DNA of 60,210 nt from Alphaproteobacteria bacterium (GCA_016869285.1 VGEN01000007.1:1-60210); one strand, 5' to 3'. Shown: positions 34,307-44,395, counted from the stretch's first letter. A program made the numbers and translations. Notes: generated by a model not told the origin, from the sequence alone.

Positions 34307-35890
34307 TCACTCGCCGCGGCTTCCGAACAGCATCGTGATGTTGATCCGACGGTTCTCGTAGCCCGGCTTGAAGCGCAGCGGTGCGGTCGCGTGCAAGAGA
34401 TCGGAGTTGAAGATCACCGCGCGATTCTGGCGATAGGGAACGTTGACGGGCTTCAAACCCTTTTCGTCGACGAAGCGCCACAACAGCGCCTGATCGGTAT
34501 TGATCTCGGAGAAGCTCCATTCTTTCGGCGCCTCGGCCGGATAGACGAGCAGCCCTCCGCCTTCAGGATCGAGATTGGCCTCGTCGGGTGTGATCCAGAA
34601 ATTCACATTCACGGCCGCATCGTCGCCATGGATGTCGATACCCTGCAGCTCGCCTTCATACTTGTAGGCCCACATATGGATCAGCCGTCGACCTCGGAGG
34701 ATCGACGGCATCGCCTCGACCAGCTCCCGCTGCACCTGGAACAGGATCGGCGCGACGAAGCCGTCATGGAGGTAGGAGCCGAGATAGGCGCGCGCGACCT
34801 TGCGGTCCTGGTAGTTGTGGGCGATGTCGTTCCAGATCGTCGATTCCAGGCAGAAGCGCCGGATCGCCGTCAGCGCCTCGGCGCTGAGGAAGTCGTCGAC
34901 CCAGCAGATACCCGGATCGACCGCGTATCGCCGCTCGGCTGCGGCGCGATCGAAGGAGCCCAATGCGGACCCCGCGACGCGCGCCGGCGGATCCCAGAGC
35001 AGCACACGATTGAAGGCGTCGCCGACCGCCTCCCACTGGCTCGCACTCAGCACCGCATTCGGATCGCGGCCGTGCTGAGCGGTGAACTCCGCCAGCGTCC
35101 GCTCGTAGGCGGGGATCAGCGACCAGGCATCCGGTGGCAAGCGGCCCCTCCCGACCAGGTAGCGAAGCTGCTCGATGTCGTGCCGCAGCTTGACCGTATT
35201 GGCAAAGCTCGGCTGCGGCGGCCGCGGAACCGGAGCGCCGGGGACCGGCCACCAGCGGGTCGATCGCTGCAGCGCAAGCGCTTGCCGGAAGGCATCCATC
35301 GCTTCCGCGTCGGACCCCGCCGCCATATAGAGACGCCCAAGCCCGTTCCACGGATCGGCCCAGCCTGGCGCCATGCGGATCACATGACGATAGACGGCCT
35401 CGGCCTCGGCCGCCGTGCCGGCTCGCACCAAGGCATCGGCGAGGTTGCGCCAGCCCTCGATGAGGCCCGGAACGAGGCGTACCGCCTCCCGGGCCGAGGC
35501 TACAGCCGAGGCGGCATCGCCATGCGCCAACAGGGCCGCAGCGAGGACGGCGTGAAAGATGCCGTTCTCCGGCTCGAGCCGGACGGCCTCGCGCGCTGCC
35601 GCGACCGCCTCGCGCGTACGATGCAGGCTTCGCAGGGCCTGCGACAGATTGGCGTGGAAATGCGCGATCGACGGCGCGCGCCTCGCGGCTTCCGCAAGCT
35701 TCTCGGCCGCCGCCTCAAGCTCGCCGAGGGCGCCGAGCACCAGGCCGAAGGCGTTGAGAGCAGCCGGCGAGTCCGGCTTGCGCGCCAGCGCCGCCTCAAC
35801 CAGACGGCGTGCGCCGAGAACGTCTCCGGCGCCATGACGCTGGGCCGCCTGCGCAATCAGGCTCTCGACCTCGGAATCGACCCGCGTCAT
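34307..35890 (-). CDS. TPR - 2OG/Fe(II) oxygenase fusion protein (copy 2)
   Basis: A 527-residue protein. Residues about 5-205 are five or so TPR-like repeats (for example LVEAALARKPDSPAALNAFG, REAVAAAREAVRLEP). A spacer (about 205-330) leads to a double-stranded beta-helix oxygenase with the iron triad His421-x-Asp423 (DIHGDDAAVN) and His500 (LLHATAP), and the 2-oxoglutarate-binding Arg514 or 515 (NRRINITM). FWITPDEANLDPEGGGLLVYP is the family signature of the putative 2OG oxygenases. It likely hydroxylates a protein or small molecule; the substrate is unknown. Start ATG overlaps the stop of the paralogue by 4 bp. Confidence 0.85.
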   Translation of the reverse strand: MTRVDSEVESLIAQAAQRHGAGDVLGARRLVEAALARKPDSPAALNAFGLVLGALGELEAAAEKLAEAARRAPSIAHFHANLSQALRSLHRTREAVAAAREAVRLEPENGIFHAVLAAALLAHGDAASAVASAREAVRLVPGLIEGWRNLADALVRAGTAAEAEAVYRHVIRMAPGWADPWNGLGRLYMAAGSDAEAMDAFRQALALQRSTRWWPVPGAPVPRPPQPSFANTVKLRHDIEQLRYLVGRGRLPPDAWSLIPAYERTLAEFTAQHGRDPNAVLSASQWEAVGDAFNRVLLWDPPARVAGSALGSFDRAAAERRYAVDPGICWVDDFLSAEALTAIRRFCLESTIWNDIAHNYQDRKVARAYLGSYLHDGFVAPILFQVQRELVEAMPSILRGRRLIHMWAYKYEGELQGIDIHGDDAAVNVNFWITPDEANLDPEGGGLLVYPAEAPKEWSFSEINTDQALLWRFVDEKGLKPVNVPYRQNRAVIFNSDLLHATAPLRFKPGYENRRINITMLFGSRGE

Positions 35891-37515
35891 CCGCCGCGAC
35901 CGCCGAACAGCATGGTGACGTTGATCCGACGGTTCTCGTAGCCGGGCCGGAAGCGCAACGGCGCCGTCGCGTGGAACAGATCCGAGTTGAAGATCACCGC
36001 ACGGTTCTGGCGATGAGGAACGTTGACGGGCTCCGCACCGCTCTCTCGGACGAAGCGCCACATCCGATCGGCGTCGAGGTTGATCTCGTCGAAGCTCCAA
36101 TCGGCCGGCGCTTCCGCCGGATAGACGATAAGCCCGCCGCCGCCGGGATCGAGATTGGCCTCGTCGGGGGTGATCCAGAAATTGACATTCACAGCGGCGT
36201 CGTCGCCATGGATGCCGATGCCTTGCAGCTCGGCCTCGTACTTGTAGGCCCACATATGCCCGAGCCGGCGGTTCGCAAAGACCGCTGGCATTGCCTCCCT
36301 CAGCTCGCGTTGCACCTGAAGCAGGATCGGCGCGACGAAGCCGTCGTGAAGGTAGGAGCCGAGATAGGCGCGCGCGACCGCCGCGCCCTGGAAGTTATGC
36401 GCAATGTCGCTCCAGATCGTCGACTCCAGGCAGAAGCGCCGGATCGCCGCCAGGGCCTCGGCACTGAGAAAATCGTCGACCCAGCAAATGCCGGGACCGA
36501 CGCCGTACTGACGTTCTGCCGCCGCGCGGTCGAACGATCCCAGGGCAGATCCTTGAACGGGTGACGGCGGCTCCCAAACCAGCACGCGATTGAAGGCGTC
36601 GCCGATCGCCTCCCACTGATCCCAGGTCAGCGCCGCATTAGGATCGCGACCATGCCTTGCAATGAACTGCGCCAGCGTCTGCTCGTAGCGCGGGATCAAC
36701 GTCTCCGCGCCGGCCGGAAGACGGCCACGCTCCGCCAACCAGCGAAACTGCTCGATGTCATGCCGAAGCTTGACCGTGTTGGCGAGGGCCGGCTGCGGCG
36801 GCCTTGGCACCGCTGCACCTGGAATCGGCCACCATCGGGTCGGCCGCCGCAGCTCGAGGGCGCGGCGGTACGCCGCCATCGTTTCCTCCTCCCGATCGGC
36901 CGAGAGGTAGAGCCGTCCGAGTCCCATCCAGGGATCGAACCAATGCGGCGCCATCTCGATCACGCGGCGGTAGGTCGCCTCGGCTTCCGTCGGCGGCCCC
37001 CCTCGCGCTAGCGCATTCGCGAGGTTGCGCCAGCCCTCGACGAGGCCGGGGTCGAGGCGGACGGCTTCGCGCGCTGGCGCGATCGCTGCTTCCGCCTGAC
37101 CCGATTCCAGCAGCGCCGCCGCGAGGGAGTTCTGATAGTCGCTGCTCGCCGGTTCGAGGCGAACCGCCTCGCGCGCCGCCGCCACCGCCTCGCGCGCCCG
37201 GAGCAGGCTGCGCAAGACCCGCGACCGATTGACATGGAAGGCCGCAACCGACGGCGCCAGCGCGGTCGCCTCGGTCAGCTTCTCGACCGCTGCCGAATGC
37301 TCGCCGAGAGCGCCGAGAGCGAGCCCGAGCGCGTTGAGCGCCGCCGGATAATCCGGCCGCCGTGCGAGGGCCGCCTCAACCAAGCGCCGTGCCTCCGAAG
37401 AGGCGCCGGTCGCATGCCGCTGCATCGCCTGCGCCACCAGCCGGTCGACCTCCGGGTCGGCGCGGGCTGCCTTGCGGCGCTTGAGGCGAAGGTCGCGATC
37501 CTTCCCGAGCTTCAT
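35887..37515 (-). CDS. TPR - 2OG/Fe(II) oxygenase fusion protein (copy 1)
   Basis: A 542-residue paralogue of the next gene, with the same order: basic N-terminus, TPR-like repeats (about 20-220), spacer and oxygenase domain with His436, Asp438, His515 and Arg530. The last 107 residues align without gaps to copy 2 and most of the rest aligns closely, so it arose by tandem duplication. The TPR part and the linker (for example SPVQGSALG against ARVAGSALG) have diverged most. It lies 57 bp after the end of the binding-protein gene and is translationally coupled to copy 2. Confidence 0.85.
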   Translation of the reverse strand: MKLGKDRDLRLKRRKAARADPEVDRLVAQAMQRHATGASSEARRLVEAALARRPDYPAALNALGLALGALGEHSAAVEKLTEATALAPSVAAFHVNRSRVLRSLLRAREAVAAAREAVRLEPASSDYQNSLAAALLESGQAEAAIAPAREAVRLDPGLVEGWRNLANALARGGPPTEAEATYRRVIEMAPHWFDPWMGLGRLYLSADREEETMAAYRRALELRRPTRWWPIPGAAVPRPPQPALANTVKLRHDIEQFRWLAERGRLPAGAETLIPRYEQTLAQFIARHGRDPNAALTWDQWEAIGDAFNRVLVWEPPSPVQGSALGSFDRAAAERQYGVGPGICWVDDFLSAEALAAIRRFCLESTIWSDIAHNFQGAAVARAYLGSYLHDGFVAPILLQVQRELREAMPAVFANRRLGHMWAYKYEAELQGIGIHGDDAAVNVNFWITPDEANLDPGGGGLIVYPAEAPADWSFDEINLDADRMWRFVRESGAEPVNVPHRQNRAVIFNSDLFHATAPLRFRPGYENRRINVTMLFGGRGG

Positions 37516-37572
37516 GACGGCGACTCTAGCGCACGCGCCGGCGTCGCGTTCCTGCGCGTATCGTCGCGCGGG

Positions 37573-38424
37573 CTATTTCGGTCCGTGGCCGGGAAAGCCG
37601 GCAGCACCGTAGTTTGCCTCGTCGGTCGTCAGCATCGCCGAGCCTTCCGGCGGCCTCGCGCCGAACCAGGCCTGATAGATGCCGGCGAGCGAGCCGTCCT
37701 TCTTCATCTCCTCGACGATCAGCTCGACTCGGTTGCGAAACGCGGCATCGTCCAGGCGGAATGCGAAAGCGACGACGCGGCCGGTCAGGATGGTCAGGCC
37801 GTTCTTGACCTCGCGCGCCTGCTTGACCGCCTGCAACGCGGCGTGAAGGTCCATGAGCCCGGCTTGAGCCTTCTTCTCGGCGACGGCGATCGGCACATCG
37901 GCGGCGCGGTCGAGACGCTGCACTTCGAAGCCGAGACGGCCGGCATTCTCCGTCGCCCAGGCATCGGCCGCTCCGCCGCGCAGCAGCGCCACGGTCTTGC
38001 CCTTGAGCTCTTCCGGTGCCTTGAGGCCCGGATCGTCGGCCAGGACCAGGACGCCGAGACCCATCGACATATAGGGCTCGGTGAACAGCATCTGCGGCGC
38101 GCGCTCGGCGGTGACGACGATCGGCGCGGCGATGAACTCGTAGCGCTTGGCGTTGAGGCCAGGGAACAGGCTTGCGACCGGCGTCTCGATCACGTCGACG
38201 CCGGGGCGTCCGAGGCGCTTGGCGATCTCCCACGCGACGTCGACCGAGAATCCTGCGATCTTGCCGTCGGGCTGGCGAAAGGCGAAGGGCGGGAAGGTCA
38301 GGTCGGAGCCGACCGTCAGCGGCCGGAAGGCGCCCGGATCGGAGATCGGCGCCTGCGCTCGCGCACCGGCCGCCCCGACCGTCACGGTCAGCGCCAGCAG
38401 CAGCGCGGAACAGGCGGTCCTCAC
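37573..38424 (-). CDS. Periplasmic amino-acid-type substrate-binding protein (family 3)
   Basis: A 283-residue secreted binding protein. The signal peptide ends at GARAQA (about 24). The family motifs are LTFPPFAFRQPDGKIAGFSVD near the N-terminus, FTEPYMSMG, and LKGKTVALLRGGAADAW in the second lobe. Such proteins deliver polar amino acids or small organic ligands to ABC permeases of the HisM/GlnP type. Here no such permease is encoded; the nearby ABC ATPases are of the oligopeptide type, which normally use family 5 binding proteins. It is 59 bp after the carbamoylase, the likely end of the operon. Confidence 0.85.
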   Translation of the reverse strand: MRTACSALLLALTVTVGAAGARAQAPISDPGAFRPLTVGSDLTFPPFAFRQPDGKIAGFSVDVAWEIAKRLGRPGVDVIETPVASLFPGLNAKRYEFIAAPIVVTAERAPQMLFTEPYMSMGLGVLVLADDPGLKAPEELKGKTVALLRGGAADAWATENAGRLGFEVQRLDRAADVPIAVAEKKAQAGLMDLHAALQAVKQAREVKNGLTILTGRVVAFAFRLDDAAFRNRVELIVEEMKKDGSLAGIYQAWFGARPPEGSAMLTTDEANYGAAGFPGHGPK

Positions 38425-38483
38425 GATTCCGACTCCTTCGTCCCGCTCCCCAGATAGCCTGGAACGGTGACGGTTCGATGGCC

Positions 38484-39413
38484 TTACTCCGGCGGCGCGA
38501 TGGCGCCGGTCTGGGCGGTGATCACGCCATAGTGCTCGATCCGCCGGTGGCGGGCGAAGTTGAAGATCGTCTCCTTGCCCATGCGCGCCAGATCGAGGTC
38601 GCAGTCGAAGGCGACGAACTCGTCATCCACGGTCGAGACGCGCGCCACCACCTCGCCCGAGGGTTGGATGATGCAGCTTCCGCCGATCATGCCGACACCT
38701 TCCTCGAGGCCCGCCTTGGCGACGGCGACGACCCAGGTCGAGTTCTGGTAGGCACCGGCCTGAAGCACGAGGTCGTTGTGGAACATGCGGAGGTGATTGG
38801 GCTCGAAGGCGGAAGCGTTGCGATCGGGCGTATTGTAGCCAAGCATCACGAGCTCGACGCCCTGAAGCCCCATGACGCGGAACGTCTCGGGCCAGCGCCG
38901 GTCGTTGCAGATACTCATGCCCATGGCGCCGCCCATGGTCCGCCACACCGGGAAGCCCAGATCGCCGACCTCGAAGTAGCGCTTCTCCAGATGCTGCCAG
39001 GCGCGCTGCGGCTCGTGCTCGGCATGGCCCGGCAGGTGCACCTTCCGGTACTTGCCGACGATCCTTCCGCGATCGTCGACGAGGATCGACGTGTTGTAGT
39101 GCCGGCCCTCGGGTGTCAGCTCGGCATAGCCCAGGTAGAAGCCGATGCCGCGGCCCGCAGCCGCTTCGAAGAGCGGCCGGGTTTCCGCCGAGGGCATCTC
39201 GCGCTCGAAGAAGGCATCCACCTCGGCCTGATCGGTCATGAACCAGCGCGGGAAGAAGGTGGTGAGCGCCAGCTCCGGGAAGACGACAAGCCTGCAGCCG
39301 CGCGCCTTGGCACGATCGAGCAGCGCGATCATGCGCTTGACCACATGGGCGCGCGAATCCGATCGGGCGACCGGCCCGAGCTGAGCAGCACCGATGGTCA
39401 ACATCCGGCTCAT
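38484..39413 (-). CDS. N-carbamoyl-D-amino-acid hydrolase (nitrilase superfamily)
   Basis: A 309-residue cytosolic amidohydrolase that releases ammonia and CO2 from N-carbamoyl-D-amino acids, the second step after D-hydantoinase. The Glu-Lys-Cys triad is Glu47 (VFPELALT), Lys124 (KYRKVHLPG) and Cys169 (SICNDRRWPE). ICNDRRWPETxRVMGLQG is nearly diagnostic of the Agrobacterium-type D-carbamoylase within the nitrilase superfamily. The ATG at 39413 overlaps the hydantoinase stop by 4 bp; the open frame above it is not coding. Confidence 0.88.
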   Translation of the reverse strand: MSRMLTIGAAQLGPVARSDSRAHVVKRMIALLDRAKARGCRLVVFPELALTTFFPRWFMTDQAEVDAFFEREMPSAETRPLFEAAAGRGIGFYLGYAELTPEGRHYNTSILVDDRGRIVGKYRKVHLPGHAEHEPQRAWQHLEKRYFEVGDLGFPVWRTMGGAMGMSICNDRRWPETFRVMGLQGVELVMLGYNTPDRNASAFEPNHLRMFHNDLVLQAGAYQNSTWVVAVAKAGLEEGVGMIGGSCIIQPSGEVVARVSTVDDEFVAFDCDLDLARMGKETIFNFARHRRIEHYGVITAQTGAIAPPE

Positions 39414-40876
39414 GAGAGGCGCTCCGCCTGGAACTTGCCGGAGGACGGCTCGAAGCCATGCACGCGCCGGCCGAGCGGCACTGCGGCCGACGGCTTCTCG
39501 CAAGGCAGGAAGCGGCCGCGGCCAGCCTTCTCGCTCACCTTACCGTCCTCGGCGACGATCTCGCCGCGCGAGAGCACGAGCACCGGCCAGCCCTTCACCG
39601 CGCGGCCCTCGTAGGGCGTGTAGTCCATGGCGTCGTGAAGCAGGTCGACGGTGATCGTCACCTCCTTCTTCGGGTCCCAGAGCGCGAGGTCGGCGTCCGA
39701 GCCGACGGCAATTGTGCCCTTCTTCGGATAGAGCCCGTAGAGCTTCGCATGGTTGGTCGAGGCGAGCGCCACGAACTGATTCAGCGAGAGCCGGCCCTCG
39801 CCGACGCCGGCGGAGAAGAGCAGCGGCAGCCGCGCGCCGACGCCGGGTACGCCATTGGCAACCATCTTAAAGGGCGGATTGGGGCCGTGCTTCTTCTTGC
39901 CGTCGGGCCCGTCGAAGCGATAGGGCGCGTGGTCGGAAGAGACGACCTGGAAGACGCCGCTCTTCAGCCCTTCCCAGACATAGCGCTGGTTGTCGCGGTC
40001 CCGCGGCGGCGGCGAGCACATGCACTTCGCGCCCTCGAAGCCGGGCCGGTCGAGATCCTCGGCCGAGAGAAAGAGATATTGCGGGCAGGTCTCGGCATAG
40101 ATCTTGAGACCCCGCCCCTGCGCCCAGCGGATCTGCTCGATTGCCTCGCGCGCCGAGACATGGACGAGCAGCATCGGTACGTCGACGATCTCGGCAAGCG
40201 TGATGACGCGATGCGTCGCCTCGCGCTCGGCGATCGACGCATGCGCGACCGCGTGAAACTTGGGCGCAGTGTGACCGCCCGCCAGCAGCCGGTCGGAGAG
40301 CCATGAGATCACGTCGTGGTTCTCGGCATGGACCATGGTCATGGCGCCATGCGCGCGCGCCAGCGCCAGCACATCCAACATCTGACGGTCGTCGAGCTTG
40401 AGCGCGTCATAGGTCATGTAGACCTTGAAGGAGGTGTATCCCCGCTCGATCAGCGCCGGCAGTTCCTGGCCCATCACCTGCGACGTCGGATCGGAGACGA
40501 TCATGTGGAAGGCGTAGTCGACCACCGCCTTCGGCGTCGCCGCCTTGTGATAGTCCTCAACGACCTCGCGCACGCTCATGCCGCGCTGCTGCGCGGCGAA
40601 AGGAATGACCGTGGTCGTGCCGCCGGCCGCGGCCGAGCGCGTGCCGGTATAGAAATCATCGGCGGTCATCACACCGGAAGACGACCGCTGCTCGATATGG
40701 ACGTGGCTGTCGATGCCGCCCGGCAGCACCAGGAGACCGCGCGCGTCGATCTCGCGCGCGCCCTTCAGATCCTTGCCAAGAGCGACGATGCGCCCGTCGG
40801 AAATCGCGATATCGGCCGCGAAGGTGTCGGCGGCGGTGGCGACCGTGCCGCCTCGGATCACCAGCTCGGCGCTCAT
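39410..40876 (-). CDS. D-hydantoinase/dihydropyrimidinase
   Basis: A 488-residue binuclear zinc amidohydrolase that opens the ring of dihydropyrimidines and 5-substituted hydantoins. Zinc ligands are His58 and His60 ([11 protein letters not shown]), the carbamylated Lys151 ([10 protein letters not shown]), and His residues in MVHAENHD and VHVSAREA; Asp in [10 protein letters not shown] closes the site. Length is typical. Its stop overlaps the carbamoylase start, and its start overlaps the dppF-type stop, so these genes form one operon. Whether uracil reduction products are also substrates is open. Confidence 0.9.
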   Translation of the reverse strand: MSAELVIRGGTVATAADTFAADIAISDGRIVALGKDLKGAREIDARGLLVLPGGIDSHVHIEQRSSSGVMTADDFYTGTRSAAAGGTTTVIPFAAQQRGMSVREVVEDYHKAATPKAVVDYAFHMIVSDPTSQVMGQELPALIERGYTSFKVYMTYDALKLDDRQMLDVLALARAHGAMTMVHAENHDVISWLSDRLLAGGHTAPKFHAVAHASIAEREATHRVITLAEIVDVPMLLVHVSAREAIEQIRWAQGRGLKIYAETCPQYLFLSAEDLDRPGFEGAKCMCSPPPRDRDNQRYVWEGLKSGVFQVVSSDHAPYRFDGPDGKKKHGPNPPFKMVANGVPGVGARLPLLFSAGVGEGRLSLNQFVALASTNHAKLYGLYPKKGTIAVGSDADLALWDPKKEVTITVDLLHDAMDYTPYEGRAVKGWPVLVLSRGEIVAEDGKVSEKAGRGRFLPCEKPSAAVPLGRRVHGFEPSSGKFQAERLS

Positions 40877-41943
40877 GCCGGCGTGCTCGCCTGGCGCTTG
40901 TAGACGGCCTTGAGCCGACCTAGATAGGCGTTGGCAGAGGCCGTGGCGCGCGCCGCCGGCGGCGTCACCGGCGGGATCTCGCGGTGGAAGTGGCAGGCGA
41001 CATGGCTGCCATCCTCGAGCGTCTCGTAGGTTGGCTCCTCGGCCTTGCAGCGCTCGCGCGCATGCGGGCAGCGCGTGTGGAAGCGGCAGCCGGTGGGCGG
41101 ATTGATCGGGCTCGGCACGTCGCCTTCGAGCAGAAGGCGCTCGCGCGGCGCCGTCGGATCCGGCACCGGGATCGCCGAGAGCAGTGCCTGGGTATAGGGG
41201 TGGCGCGGCGCGGCGAACAGGGTCCGCGTCGGTGCCAGCTCGACGATCTTGCCGAGATACATGACGGCGATGCGGTCGCTGACATGCTTCACGACCGAGA
41301 GATCATGCGCGATGAAGAGATAGGAAAGCCGGAGACGCTTCTGCAGATCCTCGAGCAGGTTGACCACCTGCGCCTGCACGGAGACGTCGAGGGCCGAGAC
41401 CGGCTCGTCGCAGACGATCAACTTGGGCTCGACCGCGAGCGCGCGCGCGATGCCGATGCGCTGGCGCTGGCCGCCGGAGAATTCGTGCGGATAGCGGCGC
41501 TCGTGCCAAGCCGAGAGGCCAACTTGCTCGAGCAGCTCCTTCACCCGTGCGCGCTTCGCCTCGCCCTCGGCAAGCCCGTGAATCTTCAAGGGCTCGCCGA
41601 TGATCTCGCCGACCGTCATGCGCGGGTTCAACGAGGCATAGGGGTCCTGGAAGATGATCTGCATCTCGCGACGGAGGCGGCGGAGCTCGGACTTCGGCAG
41701 ATTGAAGACGTCCTCGCCATTGAAGCGGACCGCGCCGGCAGTCGGCTCGATCAGCCGCAGCAGCACACGCCCCGTGGTCGACTTGCCGCAGCCGGACTCG
41801 CCGACCAGCGACAGGGTCTCGCCGGCATTGACCTCGAATGAGACGCCGTCGACGGCGCGCACGGAGCCCAGATTCTGTCCGAGAAACAGCCCGCGTGTGA
41901 CCGGAAAGTGCTTGACCAGGTCCTTGACCTCGAGGAGCGCCAT
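40873..41943 (-). CDS. Oligopeptide/dipeptide-type ABC transporter ATPase (DppF/OppF-like)
   Basis: A 356-residue ATPase. Walker A is GESGCGKST, the signature [12 protein letters not shown], Walker [13 protein letters not shown], and the H-loop His is in [11 protein letters not shown]. The C-terminal oligopeptide/dipeptide extension carries [16 protein letters not shown], whose cysteines may bind a cluster or zinc as reported for some homologues. It pairs with the DppD-like gene 1 bp upstream. No DppB or DppC permease is present in this operon. Confidence 0.9.
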   Translation of the reverse strand: MALLEVKDLVKHFPVTRGLFLGQNLGSVRAVDGVSFEVNAGETLSLVGESGCGKSTTGRVLLRLIEPTAGAVRFNGEDVFNLPKSELRRLRREMQIIFQDPYASLNPRMTVGEIIGEPLKIHGLAEGEAKRARVKELLEQVGLSAWHERRYPHEFSGGQRQRIGIARALAVEPKLIVCDEPVSALDVSVQAQVVNLLEDLQKRLRLSYLFIAHDLSVVKHVSDRIAVMYLGKIVELAPTRTLFAAPRHPYTQALLSAIPVPDPTAPRERLLLEGDVPSPINPPTGCRFHTRCPHARERCKAEEPTYETLEDGSHVACHFHREIPPVTPPAARATASANAYLGRLKAVYKRQASTPA

Positions 41944-41944
41944 C

Positions 41945-42952
41945 TCACGCGTCTCCGGAAGGCAGCGGCGCCCGCCAGCAGGCGGTCAGATGACCGGGGG
42001 AGATCTCGGTCAAGGGCGGCACCTCGGCCTTGCATTTGTCGATTGCGATTGGGCAGCGCGGATTGAAGAGGCAGCCGCTCGGCATCGCCTGCGGATTCGG
42101 AACCGTGCCAGGAATGGTGGCAAGCCGGTCTTCTTCGACCGCGAGCTTCGGGATCGAGCCGAGCAGGCCGAGCGTGTAGGGATGCTGCGGATCGGAGAAG
42201 ATGGTCTTGACGTCCGCCTTCTCGACGATGCGGCCCGCATACATGACGACGACGTTGTCCGCCATCTCGGCGACGACGCCGAGCGAGTGCGTGATCAGCA
42301 TGATCGCGGTGCCAGTCTCGTCGCGGATCTTGCGCATCAGGTCGAGGATCTGCGCCTGGATGGTGACGTCGAGCGCCGTCGTCGGCTCGTCGGCGATCAG
42401 CAGGCGCGGCTCGCAGGCGAGCGCCATCGCGATCATGACGCGCTGTCGCATGCCGCCGGAGAGCTGGTGCGGATAGTCGTCGATGCGCTTCTCCGGGCTT
42501 GGGATACGCACGAGGCGGAGCATCTCGATCGCACGGGTACGCGCATCGGCGGCGGAGATGTCTCGATGCAGGCGGATACCCTCGATGATCTGGTCGCCGA
42601 CCGTATAGACCGGGTTCAGCGAGGTCATCGGCTCCTGGAAGATCATCGAGATCTTGTTGCCGCGGATCTCGCGCATCTCCTCCTGGGACCTCTTGGTGAG
42701 GTCCTCGCCTTCGAACCAGATGGCGCCGCCGGCGATGCGGCCCGGCGGGCTCGGGATCAGCTGCATGATCGAGAGCGAAGTCACGCTCTTGCCGCAGCCG
42801 GACTCGCCGACGATGCCCAGCGTCTCGCCGCGCTTCAACTCGAAGGAGACGCCGTCGACGGCGCGGAACTCGCGCTCACCCTTGCCGAAATAGGTATGCA
42901 GCTCCTCGACCTTGAGGAGCGGCTCGCTCGACCGGTTCAATTGCGTGCTCAC
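41945..42952 (-). CDS. Oligopeptide/dipeptide-type ABC transporter ATPase (DppD/OppD-like)
   Basis: A 335-residue ATPase with Walker [12 protein letters not shown], signature [15 protein letters not shown], Walker [13 protein letters not shown] and C-terminal [16 protein letters not shown] cysteine motif. The [19 protein letters not shown] stretch is the usual H-loop region. It works as a heterodimer with the downstream ATPase to drive uptake of peptides or other small molecules. It starts 6 bp after the amidohydrolase gene. Uptake substrate could be hydantoins or ureido compounds, by context only. Confidence 0.9.
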   Translation of the reverse strand: MSTQLNRSSEPLLKVEELHTYFGKGEREFRAVDGVSFELKRGETLGIVGESGCGKSVTSLSIMQLIPSPPGRIAGGAIWFEGEDLTKRSQEEMREIRGNKISMIFQEPMTSLNPVYTVGDQIIEGIRLHRDISAADARTRAIEMLRLVRIPSPEKRIDDYPHQLSGGMRQRVMIAMALACEPRLLIADEPTTALDVTIQAQILDLMRKIRDETGTAIMLITHSLGVVAEMADNVVVMYAGRIVEKADVKTIFSDPQHPYTLGLLGSIPKLAVEEDRLATIPGTVPNPQAMPSGCLFNPRCPIAIDKCKAEVPPLTEISPGHLTACWRAPLPSGDA

Positions 42953-42958
42953 TCTTGA

Positions 42959-44395
42959 CTATCCCGCGACCGGCAAGACCATCGGCGACATCTCGTCGAC
43001 CGTGCGCTTGGCATAGTCGCGATCGCGCGCTCCGGCAAGGCCGCGCGCCTGCGCCTCGGTCAGCACCGCATGCGCCGCCTCAACATCGATGGTCATCACC
43101 TTGCCGTCCTTCACCACCTGCTCGCCATCGACGAAGACGTCGCGGATGGCGCGGTCGGAAGTCGAGTAGATCAGGCTGCGCAGCGGCTCGCGCACCGGGC
43201 GCATATACGGATGAGTGAGATCGACCAGCGCGAGGTCGGCCTTCGCGCCCACCTCGATACGGCCGATGTCGTCGCGCTTCAGCGCCTTGGCGCCGCCATA
43301 GGTGGCGGCGGTGAAGACCTGCTCGGTCGAGCCGCCGCGGAAGTCGCGCGCCATCACGCGCGCCAGCGTCGCCGCCCAACGCATCTCGTCGATCATGTTG
43401 TGCGGGAAGGTATCGGTGCCCATGCCGATATTGACGCCGGCCTTGAGGTAGCGGTCGACATAGTTGAGCACGATTCCGCGGCGGACGAAGACATTCGGGC
43501 AATGCGCGATCGTGACCTTCTTCTCGGCCATGCGCGCCAGGTCGTTCGAGCCCGGCCAGTGAAGCCACGGATGGTCGTTGAGGAAGATGCCGTGGCCGAT
43601 GATGAGGTCCGGGCCGAGCACGCCGACGGAGTCCAGGAACTCGATCGGGGTGAGGCCGTGCCGGCGCGTGATCTCCTGGAATTCGACCACGCTTTGCGCC
43701 GCGTGGATTTGAAAGGGCACGCCGAGATCGCGCGCCGCATCGCGCGCATCGCGCATCAGGTCGGGGGTGCAGGTGTCGATCTGCGACGGCGCCAGCATCG
43801 CCGAGATGCGCCCGCTCGGGTGCTGGTTGGCGCGCTTGACGAGGTCGACCGCGGCATCGAGCCCCTTCTTCCCGGCCGGCTCGTCCCAATGATAGCTCAC
43901 GGTCTTGCCGTCCGGGGTAGACCAGGAGGCTGAGCGGAAAGCCGGCGCCAGCACGGCACGGATTCCGGTCGCGGCGACCTCGTCCGCCCAGTTCGGACGC
44001 GCCGCGGAGATGTCGACATAGGTGGTGACGCCGCTCTTCAGCATCTCGGAGATTGCGACCTGCGTCGCTGCGGTCGCGGCTTCCGGCGGCAGGCGGAAGA
44101 TCGGCATGAATTCATAGAGCGAGCTCATGCCGAGCCGCGGGCTGCCGAGCTCCTCGAGCAGGCCCTTGTTGCCGGGCTCGGATGTCGGGTGCGAGTGGAT
44201 GTCGACGAGGCCCGGCATGACCATTAGATCGCGGCCGTCGATCGTCCTGTCGGCGGGGCCTGCGTAGTTCTTGCCGACATGCGCGATCGAGGAGCCGGAG
44301 AAAGCCACGTCGGCGCCCTTCAGATAGACATGGCGCTTCTGTCCGCGATCCCAGGCGACGACCCAGGCGGCGTTCTTGACGACGGTCGTGCTCAT
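42959..44395 (-). CDS. Amidohydrolase (ATZ/TRZ, cytosine-deaminase-like family)
   Basis: A 478-residue metal-dependent hydrolase of the Amidohydrolase_1 type. The metal ligands are in VDIHSHPTSE (His-x-His), FQIHAAQS (His), IGHGIFL (His) and MGTDTFPHNM (Asp). Members deaminate or dechlorinate triazines, guanine, cytosine or similar N-heterocycles. It is the first gene of the operon with the two ABC ATPases, D-hydantoinase and carbamoylase, so a cyclic ureide or purine/pyrimidine-derived substrate is likely. Exact reaction unknown. Confidence 0.82.
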   Translation of the reverse strand: MSTTVVKNAAWVVAWDRGQKRHVYLKGADVAFSGSSIAHVGKNYAGPADRTIDGRDLMVMPGLVDIHSHPTSEPGNKGLLEELGSPRLGMSSLYEFMPIFRLPPEAATAATQVAISEMLKSGVTTYVDISAARPNWADEVAATGIRAVLAPAFRSASWSTPDGKTVSYHWDEPAGKKGLDAAVDLVKRANQHPSGRISAMLAPSQIDTCTPDLMRDARDAARDLGVPFQIHAAQSVVEFQEITRRHGLTPIEFLDSVGVLGPDLIIGHGIFLNDHPWLHWPGSNDLARMAEKKVTIAHCPNVFVRRGIVLNYVDRYLKAGVNIGMGTDTFPHNMIDEMRWAATLARVMARDFRGGSTEQVFTAATYGGAKALKRDDIGRIEVGAKADLALVDLTHPYMRPVREPLRSLIYSTSDRAIRDVFVDGEQVVKDGKVMTIDVEAAHAVLTEAQARGLAGARDRDYAKRTVDEMSPMVLPVAG

